From NCBI GenBank assembly GCA_016802295.1, contig JAESIW010000203.1, forward strand, positions 410,264 to 474,263: a DNA stretch of 64,000 nt. The letters are read 5' to 3'. This DNA comes from Brachionus rotundiformis (lineage: Eukaryota; Rotifera; Eurotatoria; Ploima; Brachionidae). Positions 35,274 through 45,978 of this stretch are shown piece by piece (position 1 is the first letter of the stretch; every line of letters begins with the position of its first letter). The notes below the pieces were generated by a model. The model worked only from the letters and a program-made list of their open reading frames with translations. It had not been told where the DNA came from and made no database searches. The position numbers were made by a program, and so were the translations under genes.

Positions 35274-35661
35274 TTTATTCTAAATATATATATCTTAAAT
35301 TAAAATTCAAAAAATATTTTTAATCTTTTATTTTTTTGGTTGCATTTTTGCTATCAATTTAATTTTGAACTTGAGGTTCCTTAATTCTTAGTAATAAATT
35401 TGCGCTTGATAATAAATAAAGAGTTAAATTTTTTTGCATTTATATTTGCATTTTAGCATAATTTTGAAATATTTGCTCATAAAATAAGATTTCCAAAGGC
35501 ATTCGATGCGATGTTCATTAGAAGACATTTAAATTAGTTAGTGCCTAATTAAAACAAAGTTAATTTTTTAAACAAAATAAAGAAATAAAAATTTTCTAAA
35601 AAATAAAAAAAAAAAATTTCTTTCTTAATTTTAAATTTATTTTGCCAAATTTTCCAAAAAG
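35274..35661. promoter_or_regulatory. shared upstream region of CUL2 and ASPSCR1
   Basis: Only 388 bp separate the two divergent start codons, so both promoters must lie here or overlap the 5' UTRs. It is AT-rich and no specific factor site is claimed. Confidence 0.5.
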
Positions 35662-37260
35662 ATGTCTTCGGTGACAATTTTTTGTCCAAACGCTAGGCGC
35701 CAGCAAGTAAAGGTACAGCCAAGCACCAAGATAGTTGATATATTGGAAGAAGTGTGCAAAAAGCAGGGCTACTCTCCGGATGACTATGAACTGGTCTACC
35801 AAAAGAAAAATATTGATTTGACACTTAGTTTCAGATTGTCGGGTATTCCGAACAACGCCGTAGTGGACCTGAAGAAGCTTGAAGCGGGTCCGCGGCAGTA
35901 TGGCAATGTGACGATCAGCTTGCAGCTCGAGGATGGCTCCAGACTCGTTCCCACAGACTTCAAATCCGACTCTACTAGCCTCCTATCTGTCATTGAACAT
36001 TTTTCACTCTCAAGCCCAGAATTGACCAAATATACGGCTCAGAACGAACACCAAGAGGCCAATTTGTATCCAACTATTTCTTATCTAAATGAGCAGATAG
36101 TCGGCTTAAAGCAACTCAAATTAACTTTGCTCAAGGACCTTGGACTTGTAAAGGGAAGATACATTCTTAAATTTTTGGCCAGAACAATTGACCAAGACCA
36201 ATTTGACAAAATGATGGCTGAGTTCGATGCCAGACAAGCCAGAAAGATCAGATTGGAAGAAATTTATACACAAAAACAACAAGATATTGAACAAACACCG
36301 GTTGTTGTTCCACGTTCAGTTCCAGTAAATGAAACAGCACCCAAAGTGGACCAACATTTGAGCAAAAGATCAAAAGTTGATAAGGAATTAGATTTAGAAG
36401 TGGAAGCAAAACAGCCAGAGATTCCTAACCAATTTGCTAATTTTAAATTTCCCGAGGAAACAAAGGGACAAAATTTAAATGAAGTGAACGAACTGGCCGA
36501 AATTGAGCGCATTAGCCGGCAAGCATGTGACCGTATGCCGCTTTTGTTCAGCCTAGAGGAAGTGGGACAAAAACTCAATGATAATTTAGGAGAACCAAGT
36601 GATGATTTTTATGACATAACTGTGCAAGATTTGCGTACAATGTTAAGCGATTTGAAGCGCAGTCAGAACGAAGAGACACCATTAATGACCAAACAAATGA
36701 GAGAGTTGGAAAAGGACCGCAAAGCAATGAAGTATTCCAAGATTGTGATCAGGGTTGCATTTAAAAATAGAATGGTCCTGCAAGGCTTGTTTAGACCAAA
36801 GGAGCTACTGTCCGAGTTGTATAAATTTGTGAGAGAAAGTTTGGCTGAGGACAATTCTGGTGAAGAAATGGATTTTCATTTGTTTTTATCACCACCAAAA
36901 CAAATCTTGAACCAAATGAAAGTGACACTGTTCGATGCTGGTTTGTGTCCAGCGGCATTTGTCTATTTTAAGAACAAAATGGACACTGTACCAATGTTTA
37001 AAAGAGATATTGATGTAAAAAATGTAAATGAGGCAGAGGAAATAGTCCATGTACAGGTTCACAATGCCATTAGAGATGTGAAGCATGAAGGTCTCGATTG
37101 GATTGAAAAAGACCAAAAAATGGTTCAAAATATTCTAAAGGGCACTGGTATCATGTCCAAGTCATCAAATGGTCAAGTCAATGTACCAAGAAGAGGAAAC
37201 GCCGACCAAGATCCAGTCAAAAATAAATTAGAACGTTTTCTTAAAGGCTCTAAAAAATAA
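35662..37260 (+). CDS. ASPSCR1: ASPSCR1/TUG, UBX-domain p97 adaptor
   Basis: A tethering protein for GLUT4-type vesicles and a regulator of p97/VCP hexamers. Intronless, 532 aa (human 553). The N-terminal ubiquitin-like domain, about 1-80, begins VTIFCPNARRQQVKVQPSTK and includes VDLKKLEAGPR. A second region follows (VTISLQLEDGSRLVPTDF). The middle is charged and low in complexity. A UBX-like domain spans about 357-445 (YSKIVIRVAFKNRMVLQGLF ... PAAFVYFKN). The protein ends LERFLKGSKK. It is divergent from CUL2. Family work links UBX proteins to p97 and cullin ligases, but a functional tie between these two neighbours is only inference. Confidence 0.95.
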   Translation: MSSVTIFCPNARRQQVKVQPSTKIVDILEEVCKKQGYSPDDYELVYQKKNIDLTLSFRLSGIPNNAVVDLKKLEAGPRQYGNVTISLQLEDGSRLVPTDFKSDSTSLLSVIEHFSLSSPELTKYTAQNEHQEANLYPTISYLNEQIVGLKQLKLTLLKDLGLVKGRYILKFLARTIDQDQFDKMMAEFDARQARKIRLEEIYTQKQQDIEQTPVVVPRSVPVNETAPKVDQHLSKRSKVDKELDLEVEAKQPEIPNQFANFKFPEETKGQNLNEVNELAEIERISRQACDRMPLLFSLEEVGQKLNDNLGEPSDDFYDITVQDLRTMLSDLKRSQNEETPLMTKQMRELEKDRKAMKYSKIVIRVAFKNRMVLQGLFRPKELLSELYKFVRESLAEDNSGEEMDFHLFLSPPKQILNQMKVTLFDAGLCPAAFVYFKNKMDTVPMFKRDIDVKNVNEAEEIVHVQVHNAIRDVKHEGLDWIEKDQKMVQNILKGTGIMSKSSNGQVNVPRRGNADQDPVKNKLERFLKGSKK

Positions 37261-40200
37261 ATTTTTATATTTTTATTCATGTGAAATTAATTAATTCATG
37301 TCAAGATTTATTTGGTTTTCGTTTGAGCATCAATTTATAATTTTTTATTAAATTTTCACCCATATTTTATTATTTATCAAATTTAATAATTAATAAAAAT
37401 TATATTAATATATTATTTTAATATTTTTGTTTAAGCTAGAAATTTTCTAATACTAATTAGTTAGCATTTAAAATTTTAACTCATACTCTGACCGACAACA
37501 ACAATTAATTTGTTTTGATCCTATTTTACTTTGCTATTCTAATAAATAAATAAATAAATATTAATATCAATTTAAATTCAATTCATTGAAAATTTTAAAT
37601 AGAATTCATACAAATATATCAAATATCAAAATACAAAAAAATAAATTTTTTACAAAACAAATCGAATCGAAAATTAAAATTAGGCTACTAGTTGATTATC
37701 AAAAGATAATTTTTATTAAAGTGATGAATTATTTAAACCAAGAAAAAAAATATTATTCTCGGTAAAAAAAAAAAAATAAAATAAAATAAATTTGAATCCG
37801 ACCTGATGAAAGACGATATTTGAATAAATCAAAATCAAATACTGTCTTAATTTAGTGATCAATAATTAAAGTTTATAATTCATAACAAGATTTATTTATA
37901 TATTAGAATATAAAATTAAAATACTTTTTTATTTAAATGACGCATATTCGCCAAATTAAATTTTTTCCATGCAAACAAGTGATGCTCATTAGCCCACGAG
38001 AATGAGATAAGATTTTATCTATTCATAGAAAAAAAAGAGAAAAAAATTGAAGAAAGAGCTGATCTTCGCTGACATTTATAAAAAAAATTATTTCAAATTT
38101 TTAAGTGCGATTTAATTAATAGATCAACTTAAACTGCTAATTTATCAGTTTCACATCTTAATCATATAGATAAATATTTTTTGTTCAGATTTTCGAAATA
38201 GAAGAATAAATTGCCATTTTAAGTTTGAATAAATTGCTAGGGACAATGGTCAAGCCAAGCAAAAGCGAAAATTAATTTGAGCAATTTAAAAACCATCATC
38301 GATTGATTGCCACGAATACGACAACCACCAAATCCTATAATTAAATATTTACTCTGTTTTTCTTTTGTGATCGTATCAAATTTTACGATCAAATAGAAGT
38401 TTTGGACAAAAAATTATTAATTTCTTGGATGCAATTAGCTTGAGCGGATTTAATTTGGTCAAACAGTTTTGTTAATTGTCGACCCAGGGCTTCTAATTTA
38501 ATTTTAAAATTAAACTTTTTTTTTATATTTTAATTTTTGGATTCGAGCAAGCATCTGAGCCTCACAGACTGAGCCACACAGACTTGCTTGATTTATTATC
38601 TTTTGGATTTAGAGACATTTATTCTTCTGTTTGCTTGAGAAAAACACTAGAGCAAATATAAACTTAATTTCAATTAGATATTGTTTTAAAAGCAATTTTT
38701 GGACAAAGAATTAATTAAACTTAGGCCAAACTAGACAACAGTAGAGATGGTATTTTAAGTTTGGTTTTGAAAATAAAAGGTTTAAGTGCAGTTTTAGTTT
38801 ATTTTCGATTTCATGCTAGTTGTCGGAGACTTGCTCTTTTTGATTTAGGGCTCAAACCAGCTTGTGGTCACTTCTTTATCTCTTTGATTAATATCACTCT
38901 TCAAACATCTCAGAGTGGCACAATTGTCTGAACATGTTGATAGACTTTTCAATAGACCATTGAATCAATTCCAAGATTTGAAATTTCTGATAAGAATCGA
39001 GCAATATTTAAGTAAAAGAAAATTTATCTAATAGATAATAGATAAAGTTGACATCAAAATGACAGATAATTTAATTTGTCTCATAATGTAAACATTGTTA
39101 CATTAATTTATTTTCCAAATAGGCCAGACAAACAAAAATAGAGGGTTTGGGATTTTTTGGTGCCAATTTGGTGCACATTTCAAACTTAGGGCACTTATCA
39201 TAAAGTAAAAAAAATGCCTAATTGGTATCCAAATGAAGGTACCTTTTGTTCTTTTGTAATTACTTTTTAATGCTTTTTATCTTGATAAATAAGTGAATTT
39301 AAATAAAATATAATAACTGATGGGTTTTTCTATATTTTTTTTTCGATTTATAGCCCAAATAAGCCCTAGAAAGTATTCTATCGTTAATAAGCCGAATAGA
39401 GGCCCTAGAGAACTAGCATTACTGAATCGCTTTTTTTTTATAAAAATATAAAAAAAAAGCCAAAACATAAATCATATTCACATGATTTGTAAAATTAATC
39501 GTTCAAATTATTCTTTCAAAATAGATAACTCGAAGCTCTTCTAATCAAATGAGTCAATGGGCTTTGGGCAACTAGAGTCCGATGCAACAAGTTAACATAT
39601 TGTTTCGGAAGATATAAAAATACACTTGAAATATTTTTGGCCTATATTATAAATTTTTTATTAGTTAAGATAAGTAATTGTTTACAAGGCATTGTTAAGA
39701 GTATGTTACAAAGTGAAAAGTAGTTATCATTAGTCTTTTTTCAAAAGAGAATCAGATAAATAAGATAATTTTTTAGTTTTTTTTTTTTTTTTTTTGTGTA
39801 TTTAGATAACCAAATTAAAGTCAAGACCAGGTCATTTATGTGACTATTTTGTTTGAGCTATTCTTTGTTTAATATTCTGTCTAAGACAAGATATTTATAC
39901 ATTTTAGTATTTAAAATTAAAAGTAAATATGATACCAAAAAAATCAAAAAAAACTTTTTTATTTTTTTCTAAATATGGCTCTTTTGAAATAAACATATAG
40001 AATAAAAAAATAAAAAATTGTGTTTTAATTAGCTTAATTAAATATTTTGAATCAAAATTTAAAAGTTTATTGATATGGTTTTTAGTTTAGTTTGTCAAGA
40101 CAGGACAAGTTGTCGCCAAAGCCTGGCCATTTAAATGACATAATCGTTAAAATGCAAATATTATTCTATTGAGATTGTGTTGTGGACACAACTCTTTCAA

Positions 40201-41667
40201 ATTAAAGTTAATTATAATTAGAGTTTATGGAATTTTGAATATTTCAAATTCATAAAATAAAATTTTCATTCTAAACTTGGCTGGTTGAAAGCATACCTGC
40301 TCTTGGCAAAACATTATTTCATTGCTTTTGTTTTGTTTATGGATAAGGACAATTTTAAAACAAAGGTAAATTAAATTTTAGTTCAAGATAAATAACAAGC
40401 TCGTTTTATTTGATAACTTATAAAGTATAATTTAAGAATTAATTTAGCTAGAACATAAAGTTGGTATCGGCGTTCTTTAGCCATTAAACTCTTTACAAAT
40501 TTATCTTGATTTATGTAATGACACATAATCCAAAGGTAACTTGACAAACATACCTTTAATTTTAATTAAATTTAAAGTATGAGTAAAAAAAATAATAATA
40601 ATCAAAAAAAATTCTAAATTTCCAAAGTTATCTCTCGCTTCAGACCTATTTTCTAGCTAGATTCTTCCAAAGCAAACAAGATAAAATTAGATTGCTTATG
40701 CCATAAGAATTTTTAAATGTATAATTATAAGAACAAAGACAAATAGTGGCTCTTCTTGGCTTTATTCTAAGTAAACGTGCTTCTAAGTTTTAGTGTAGTT
40801 TTATTAAAATTTGATAATTTATAAAATTTCTAGCAAGTGTGAGTGGTCTGAAATCGATTTTAGGTCCATAAAAAATAAAAAAAATAATTTTCCTATAAGC
40901 TTTTTTCCGCTATTAGCTAATTGGCTTAATTTAATCCCCGAATTGGTACGACTCTCAGATTACTTAGTGCCAATACTAATTTCTTGCCAACCACGGGCCA
41001 TCTAAGCTCCAGATTATCTGCTGATTGAGTTTGTCAAACCAATTTTAAGACTCATAAAATATCAAAAATATTCTTAGACCACTTAACAATTTTGTAACCA
41101 GTTGATTGTATTTTTTGTTACTTGTTGCTAAATTTCCAAGAATAAAGAAAAAAAGCAACAACTTAATACGAAAAAATAAAGATTTTACATAAAAATAAGG
41201 TAAATTATAATATTTTTTCTTAAACAAACAATTTTAGCTTAAATGATTTAGCCGATTGTTAAAAGTAATTTTATTAGAATTCATTTAATATAATTTGGCA
41301 CTAAATAATTAATATTTTTTCCGATTCTCATATCAAATTAAAGTTAATAGGATATTAAACATTTGACATTAATTATTAATAGCGTATTTTTTTCTACCTA
41401 TTTGCAACCAAATAAAATTGTTTATTACCAAAAACAGATTAATATATTTATTATATTTTTTTTTTGTAGCTTTATTTTGAATATTTAAAATTTTTCTTTA
41501 GAATTTGAACCTTAATATTTGACTATCAGTCTTTAGAATAGAAACTCGACAATAAAGCAAAAAATGCCAAAAATATCCCACTAAATTGGAAACCAAGAAT
41601 AGAATTAGTTTAAAAGATTAAAAATAAAATTATTGTTTTAATTCTGAGATTTTGAGATAGAAAAAAA
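37261..41667. other. 4.4-kb gene-free region
   Basis: The largest gene-free interval apart from the synaptotagmin intron. It is AT-rich, with slightly GC-richer patches at about 38220-38350 and 38780-39010. At 38555-38582 the 14-nt unit CTGAGCC[T/A]CACAGA occurs twice in tandem, with GCAAG/CTTGC flanks that could pair. It may hold regulatory DNA or an untranslated 5' exon for the LRR/Ig gene. No tRNA or coding sequence is recognised. Confidence 0.45.
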
Positions 41668-43683
41668 ATGAATCCAGTTTGGCTAATTGTTTTGGTGTTG
41701 GTAAATTTGAGGGGAGTGCATTTGTTTGTGGAAAATTGTCCCAATTTAGACGTGGCCTTATGGAAATTCAACTGTTCGCATAAAAATCTCAAATGGTCAA
41801 GCATTGACAAACTTGATTCGAACACTCACGCGGCCACTCAGCTTGATTTGTCAAATAACTTGTTCTGGACCGAGACATTGGGAACTGTTGTAAAAAATTT
41901 GTCCCTAAACTCGTTCAAACAGCTAAGGAATACTCTGAACCTATCTTCGAACCAATTCTACAAGATAGAGTCGCATGCCTTCTATTACATAACACCAATT
42001 GTAAGTGACTTGACCACACTAATAATCAAGGACTCGGACCTCAAGCGTCTTGAGTTTTCCGAGCTGGATTTGTCCAACAATTCCTTTGAAATTGTTCCAT
42101 GGAATTCATTGAAGAGTTTGCCAAATTTGGTCACGCTTAGAATCAACCAGAACCCGATAAAACGCCTCGATCTGGGAGACATGGCTGACTCGTCACTCGA
42201 TTACTTTGAAAATTTTTCCAATCTATACGTCAACAACTCCCAAATCGAGTACGTAGATCCGGTCATATTTGACTTGGTAAAAAATCTAAAAAAATTGGAC
42301 TTGTCGCACAATAAAATAAAGTTTATTGACAATTTTTCCAAAATGGCACTAAACAGCCTATATTTGTTCAACAATCCATTAATATGCGATTGTAGGCTAT
42401 TGTGGTTCAAGAAATTCATGCTTAAAAAAAGCATGGTATGGGGAGAGTACAGAAATTTGCGGCACACTTGTTTGGGAAATGTAGAACCAAAGAGCAGAAA
42501 TTATATCACTGAATCAAAGACCTTATTTGTGAATGCGAGCTCTTTGCTGGTAAAAAACAACAATTTGGTCCAGAGTGACCCATTTGTCCAAACTCGTGCC
42601 AAGGAAATAAATATTGACGAAATAGAAGATAACAGTTTTTTTTGTGATCTAGAAATTAAAAGTCACATTGAAAATTTAGGTCTTGAGAATGACAAATTGA
42701 GAAAGATAAGACTTAATTGCGTTGTGACAGGCTTTCCAAAGCCTTATGTCAAATGGCTCCTAGGACAGAAAGACATAGTTAGAGACTTGGTATCCTCGGA
42801 CTCATTGGTTGCGCACACGGACACAAAATTTGGCAATTTGACCTACACAGTTCGCTCATCGCTTACCATGAGCCTTGATCAGCCCGTTCGCCAAGAAGAC
42901 ATTACCTGCATTTCATTTTTTATATCTGACCCGAGGCCGTCTAAAATACCCAAACCATTTTACCTCAAAAAAGGAATCTTATTCAACATAATTAACCAAA
43001 ACAAGGATGAAAATTTTGTCAACCAAACACTTTCGTCCTTCAATTTTACCGAATTGACCTATCTACCTTCAGTGCAAAAGAACATTTTCAAAGATCAACC
43101 ATTTATCTATTATATTATATTTGGAATTTTATTTTTATTTTGTATTTTTGTCATTATATCGGCTAGTGTTTGTTTAATACGCTACAAATGTAGCGTAATT
43201 AGAGAGGAAAAAGAGTACACATACTCGAGTGGTAGTGACTACAGTAGCATAAATAAGCGTAGCACAATTTATACAGGATCGAATTCTCTTGGAACCGATT
43301 CGGCCACTATGGTGCCCCTAAAGCCTGATGTGATCCGAGAGCACCACGATTTCAGCTCGATTTATGGCAATTTCTACCGCACACCATCCAAACCATCAAA
43401 CTATTTGAACACATTGATGATTTCGCCAGAGTCTATGACCAAAAACTGTGACGACAATGACAGTGTCTACACAAACAATCACTCAATACCAATTTACAAT
43501 GGTTCCAGACTGATGCAGCAGTCGTTTGACCGCAATCCGGTCGAGAACTCATTATTTGACGATACCACGTCCTCTTCGCGCTTTTCCTCAAAGACTTTTG
43601 AAGAGAACACCGAAGAGTATTTGGAACCGAAATTTGATGATCTACGCAAGCCAAAAAAATACATTAAACAGTCTAAAATTTAA
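41668..43683 (+). CDS. LRR and Ig-like type I membrane protein
   Basis: Intronless, 671 aa. A signal peptide (WLIVLVLVNLRGVHLF) leads into leucine-rich repeats (residues about 55-225; LDLSNNLFW, LNLSSNQFYKI, LDLSHNKIKFI). An LRR C-cap follows: NNPLICDCRLLWFKKF with a later Cys in RHTCLGN. An Ig-like domain (about 325-425) has its Cys pair in LNCVVTGFPKPYVKWL and DITCISFF. One transmembrane helix lies near 479-505 (YYIIFGILFLFCIFVIISAS). The cytoplasmic tail of about 165 residues is rich in Ser, Thr and Tyr. The order LRR-LRRCT-Ig-TM is that of the Kekkon/LRIG/AMIGO type of receptor-like adhesion proteins; a specific orthologue is not assignable. Several N-x-S/T sites are present. Confidence 0.85.
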   Translation: MNPVWLIVLVLVNLRGVHLFVENCPNLDVALWKFNCSHKNLKWSSIDKLDSNTHAATQLDLSNNLFWTETLGTVVKNLSLNSFKQLRNTLNLSSNQFYKIESHAFYYITPIVSDLTTLIIKDSDLKRLEFSELDLSNNSFEIVPWNSLKSLPNLVTLRINQNPIKRLDLGDMADSSLDYFENFSNLYVNNSQIEYVDPVIFDLVKNLKKLDLSHNKIKFIDNFSKMALNSLYLFNNPLICDCRLLWFKKFMLKKSMVWGEYRNLRHTCLGNVEPKSRNYITESKTLFVNASSLLVKNNNLVQSDPFVQTRAKEINIDEIEDNSFFCDLEIKSHIENLGLENDKLRKIRLNCVVTGFPKPYVKWLLGQKDIVRDLVSSDSLVAHTDTKFGNLTYTVRSSLTMSLDQPVRQEDITCISFFISDPRPSKIPKPFYLKKGILFNIINQNKDENFVNQTLSSFNFTELTYLPSVQKNIFKDQPFIYYIIFGILFLFCIFVIISASVCLIRYKCSVIREEKEYTYSSGSDYSSINKRSTIYTGSNSLGTDSATMVPLKPDVIREHHDFSSIYGNFYRTPSKPSNYLNTLMISPESMTKNCDDNDSVYTNNHSIPIYNGSRLMQQSFDRNPVENSLFDDTTSSSRFSSKTFEENTEEYLEPKFDDLRKPKKYIKQSKI

Positions 43684-44769
43684 CTCTTGTTTTAAAATTT
43701 AAGTTAATTTAATTTTTGTATCTTTTTTTTTTTGTCTATTTTTTTCTTTATTTAAAAAAATTTTGTCTCCAAAAATATTTATTTGTAAATAGATACTAAT
43801 GTAAAAATTTTACCAAAAGAGACCACTCGACCCGGTGCTATTAGATTTGTCAGCAGCTAGAAGAGAATGTTGCCGAGTGGTCAAGTGCACACACAGAGTT
43901 AAAAAATTTAATCAATTTAAACTATTAGATAATTAAACTTTTGGTCAATATAAAAATAATTTTAAAATTTAATTAAATTTGATTGTTTTTTTTTATTAAC
44001 TTTTTTTTTTGTAAAAATTTAAATAAATAAAATTAGGTTTAATTTATTCAAATATTTAATATTCAAGCTATTATGGTTTTGGTCATTTTTGTTAATTAAA
44101 ACTGAAATAAATTAAAATTGATTTGATTTATGTCCGTAAATCAAATTTAGAACGCTAGAAAATATTTGATTTAGAAGTTTCTTTACTTCTCGAAGATAAT
44201 AACAAACACAATTAAGATTTATTGAATTTTGTTTAGATAGTAATCTTATTATATTTGGCATTAATATTAATAAATAGCTCGCTACAAAAGAACTACGAGT
44301 TTTTCGTTTAAAATTCTTTCACTAAAATATTAATGAACTTAAATAAATTATCTTTTTTTAAAATCTTCTTTTTTTAAATTCAAATTAGATATTCATTATT
44401 AGTACAAAAACTTGATAAATTTTATCTATCTTTTTTTTTTATCTTAATAGTTGACGAAATCACTTTATTGTTACGTGACTTGGATATCAATTATCTCTAG
44501 TAGTTTAATATACATTTCTATCATTATCTTTTAGGAAAAATATTGTCTAAAATAAACATGAGGAGATAAGTGCATAGGAAAATTTGCTTTGGCAATATTC
44601 TCTTAATGGACCAAGCACACAGATTGCTTTTCTTATATTGACTGCTAATAAAATAGAATAATATTTGTTCAAGACAATTTTTTAATCATATTTATCTACT
44701 CATAATTTTGCAAATTTTTATAAAAATTTTTTTAATTATGTTCTTGAACATATAATTCTGGTCCAAATT
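43684..44769. other. AT-rich spacer with a hairpin
   Basis: The 3' UTR of the LRR/Ig gene and upstream region of the REV1-like gene. Apart from the inverted repeat at 43821-43882 nothing is recognised. Confidence 0.45.
43821..43882 (+). repeat. inverted repeat near the LRR/Ig gene 3' end
   Basis: GACCACTCG (43821-43829) is matched by CGAGTGGTC (43874-43882), a perfect 9-bp stem with a 44-nt loop of raised GC content. It lies about 140 bp after the stop codon, so it may be in the 3' UTR. The right arm resembles a tRNA D-arm (GCCGAGTGGTC), but no full cloverleaf can be built. Confidence 0.5.
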
Positions 44770-45798
44770 ATGCAACGTCCGGATGAAAAAAAAACAGGCA
44801 CTGATTGGAACTGGACTTCATACTTTGCAGCCAAAAAACAGAAATTACAGCATCAGTACAACGAGGAAAGAAACGAAGCCGAAGAGTCTAGCGAAACCAA
44901 AAGCCTTTTCAACAATATTGGCATTTTTGTAAATGGCTACACGAATCCCACAGCCATAGAGCTAAAGGCTCTAATGATAAAGCATGGGGGCTTCTACTTC
45001 GAGTACATGAATGAGCGGGTCAACTACATAGTAGCTTCAAATTTGGCTCATTCCAAAGCCTTGGCACTCAGAAACAGAACAGTTATAAGACCTGAGTGGA
45101 TAGTTGATTGCATTAGGTCCAAAAAGCTGCTCAGCATTGACGACTATTTGCTCATTACCAGTGCTCATGATAAACAACAAAACAAACTAACTAATTTCAT
45201 TAATAAAGAACAATATAAAAAAAGTGATTAAATTTTATTAATTAAAAATTTGGTCTATTTGATTTGGAATTAAATTTTAGCTGGTAAGGTAAAAAGAAAA
45301 AGTGAAAGCATTGAATATATTGATTTGTCTGAATCACCTGTTGACAAAGCTTGTGAAGATAGAGCTTTAAGAGAAGACAATGAAGATAAATATTTAAATG
45401 ACTATTTAGATTTTGAAGAAAAGCTCGAAAAATTCGGGTGCATTACCAAAGGTCCAGTGTGCCTAAAAAATTTGAGTACTTATGATAAAAAAGTCGAATT
45501 GGTGAAGAACTTCCTAAATGATTGGATCATTTGGACCTGTTGTAAAAACCAAATGGAACCAAAATCGGTTTATAGACACCAAATAGATCAAGAAGACTTG
45601 GCAAAATTTCAAAATTATCTGTCCTACATTATCATATTTAAAAAAGAATTCGATTTTGTGAGAACTAGTCTTAAGATAATGAAAAGACTGATAATAATTA
45701 ATGGATCGCTTGAGTGGACCCAAGCTTTTAATGAGATATGTTCAGCTGTGCAGTCAATTTTTTTTGAAAAGTATGACACCACTTTAAATTTAGACTAA
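44770..45798 (+). CDS. REV1-like: REV1-like scaffold without the polymerase core
   Basis: Two exons, 44770-45223 and 45281-45798, with a 57-nt intron, give 323 aa. Human REV1 has about 1250. The N-terminus matches REV1: a leader (DWNWTSYFAAKKQKLQHQY) before the BRCT domain at about 46-125, with IFVNGYTNPTAIELKALMIK and VIRPEWIVDCIRSKKLLS. The C-terminal 105 residues match the REV1 C-terminal domain, which binds REV7 and the other Y-family polymerases: VELVKNFLNDWI ... SLKIMKRLIIINGSLEWTQA ... VQSIFFEKYDTTLNL. Between them lie only about 95 residues with a basic KVKRK stretch. The Y-family palm/fingers, little finger and ubiquitin-binding motifs are entirely missing. Family knowledge says the BRCT binds PCNA/DNA ends and the C-domain recruits partners, so a non-catalytic translesion scaffold is a reasonable inference. 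A full-length REV1 elsewhere cannot be excluded. Confidence 0.82.
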
Positions 45799-45978
45799 TT
45801 TAGCTCATTCATCCATCCATTTATTTTCTTTTTTTTTTAAATTATCTATTATTAAAACTAATTTAATGTTTTGATATTACGTCAAACAAGGTGAATTTAA
45901 AAAAAAATAATTAAAAATTAAATTATTTATGATGTATAGATAAGAGATTTTTTTTTCGATTTTTATTTGAAAATTTAA

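Noticed and set aside
43870..43905. tRNA-like string GCCGAGTGGTC
   Set aside because: No acceptor stem, anticodon arm or T-arm can be assembled around it. No other complete tRNA was recognised in the window.
45224..45280. Possibility that the REV1 polymerase region lies in the intron or just outside the gene
   Set aside because: The intron is 57 nt. The gene upstream ends at 43683, and the AT-rich 43684-44769 spacer shows no Y-family polymerase motif in any frame.
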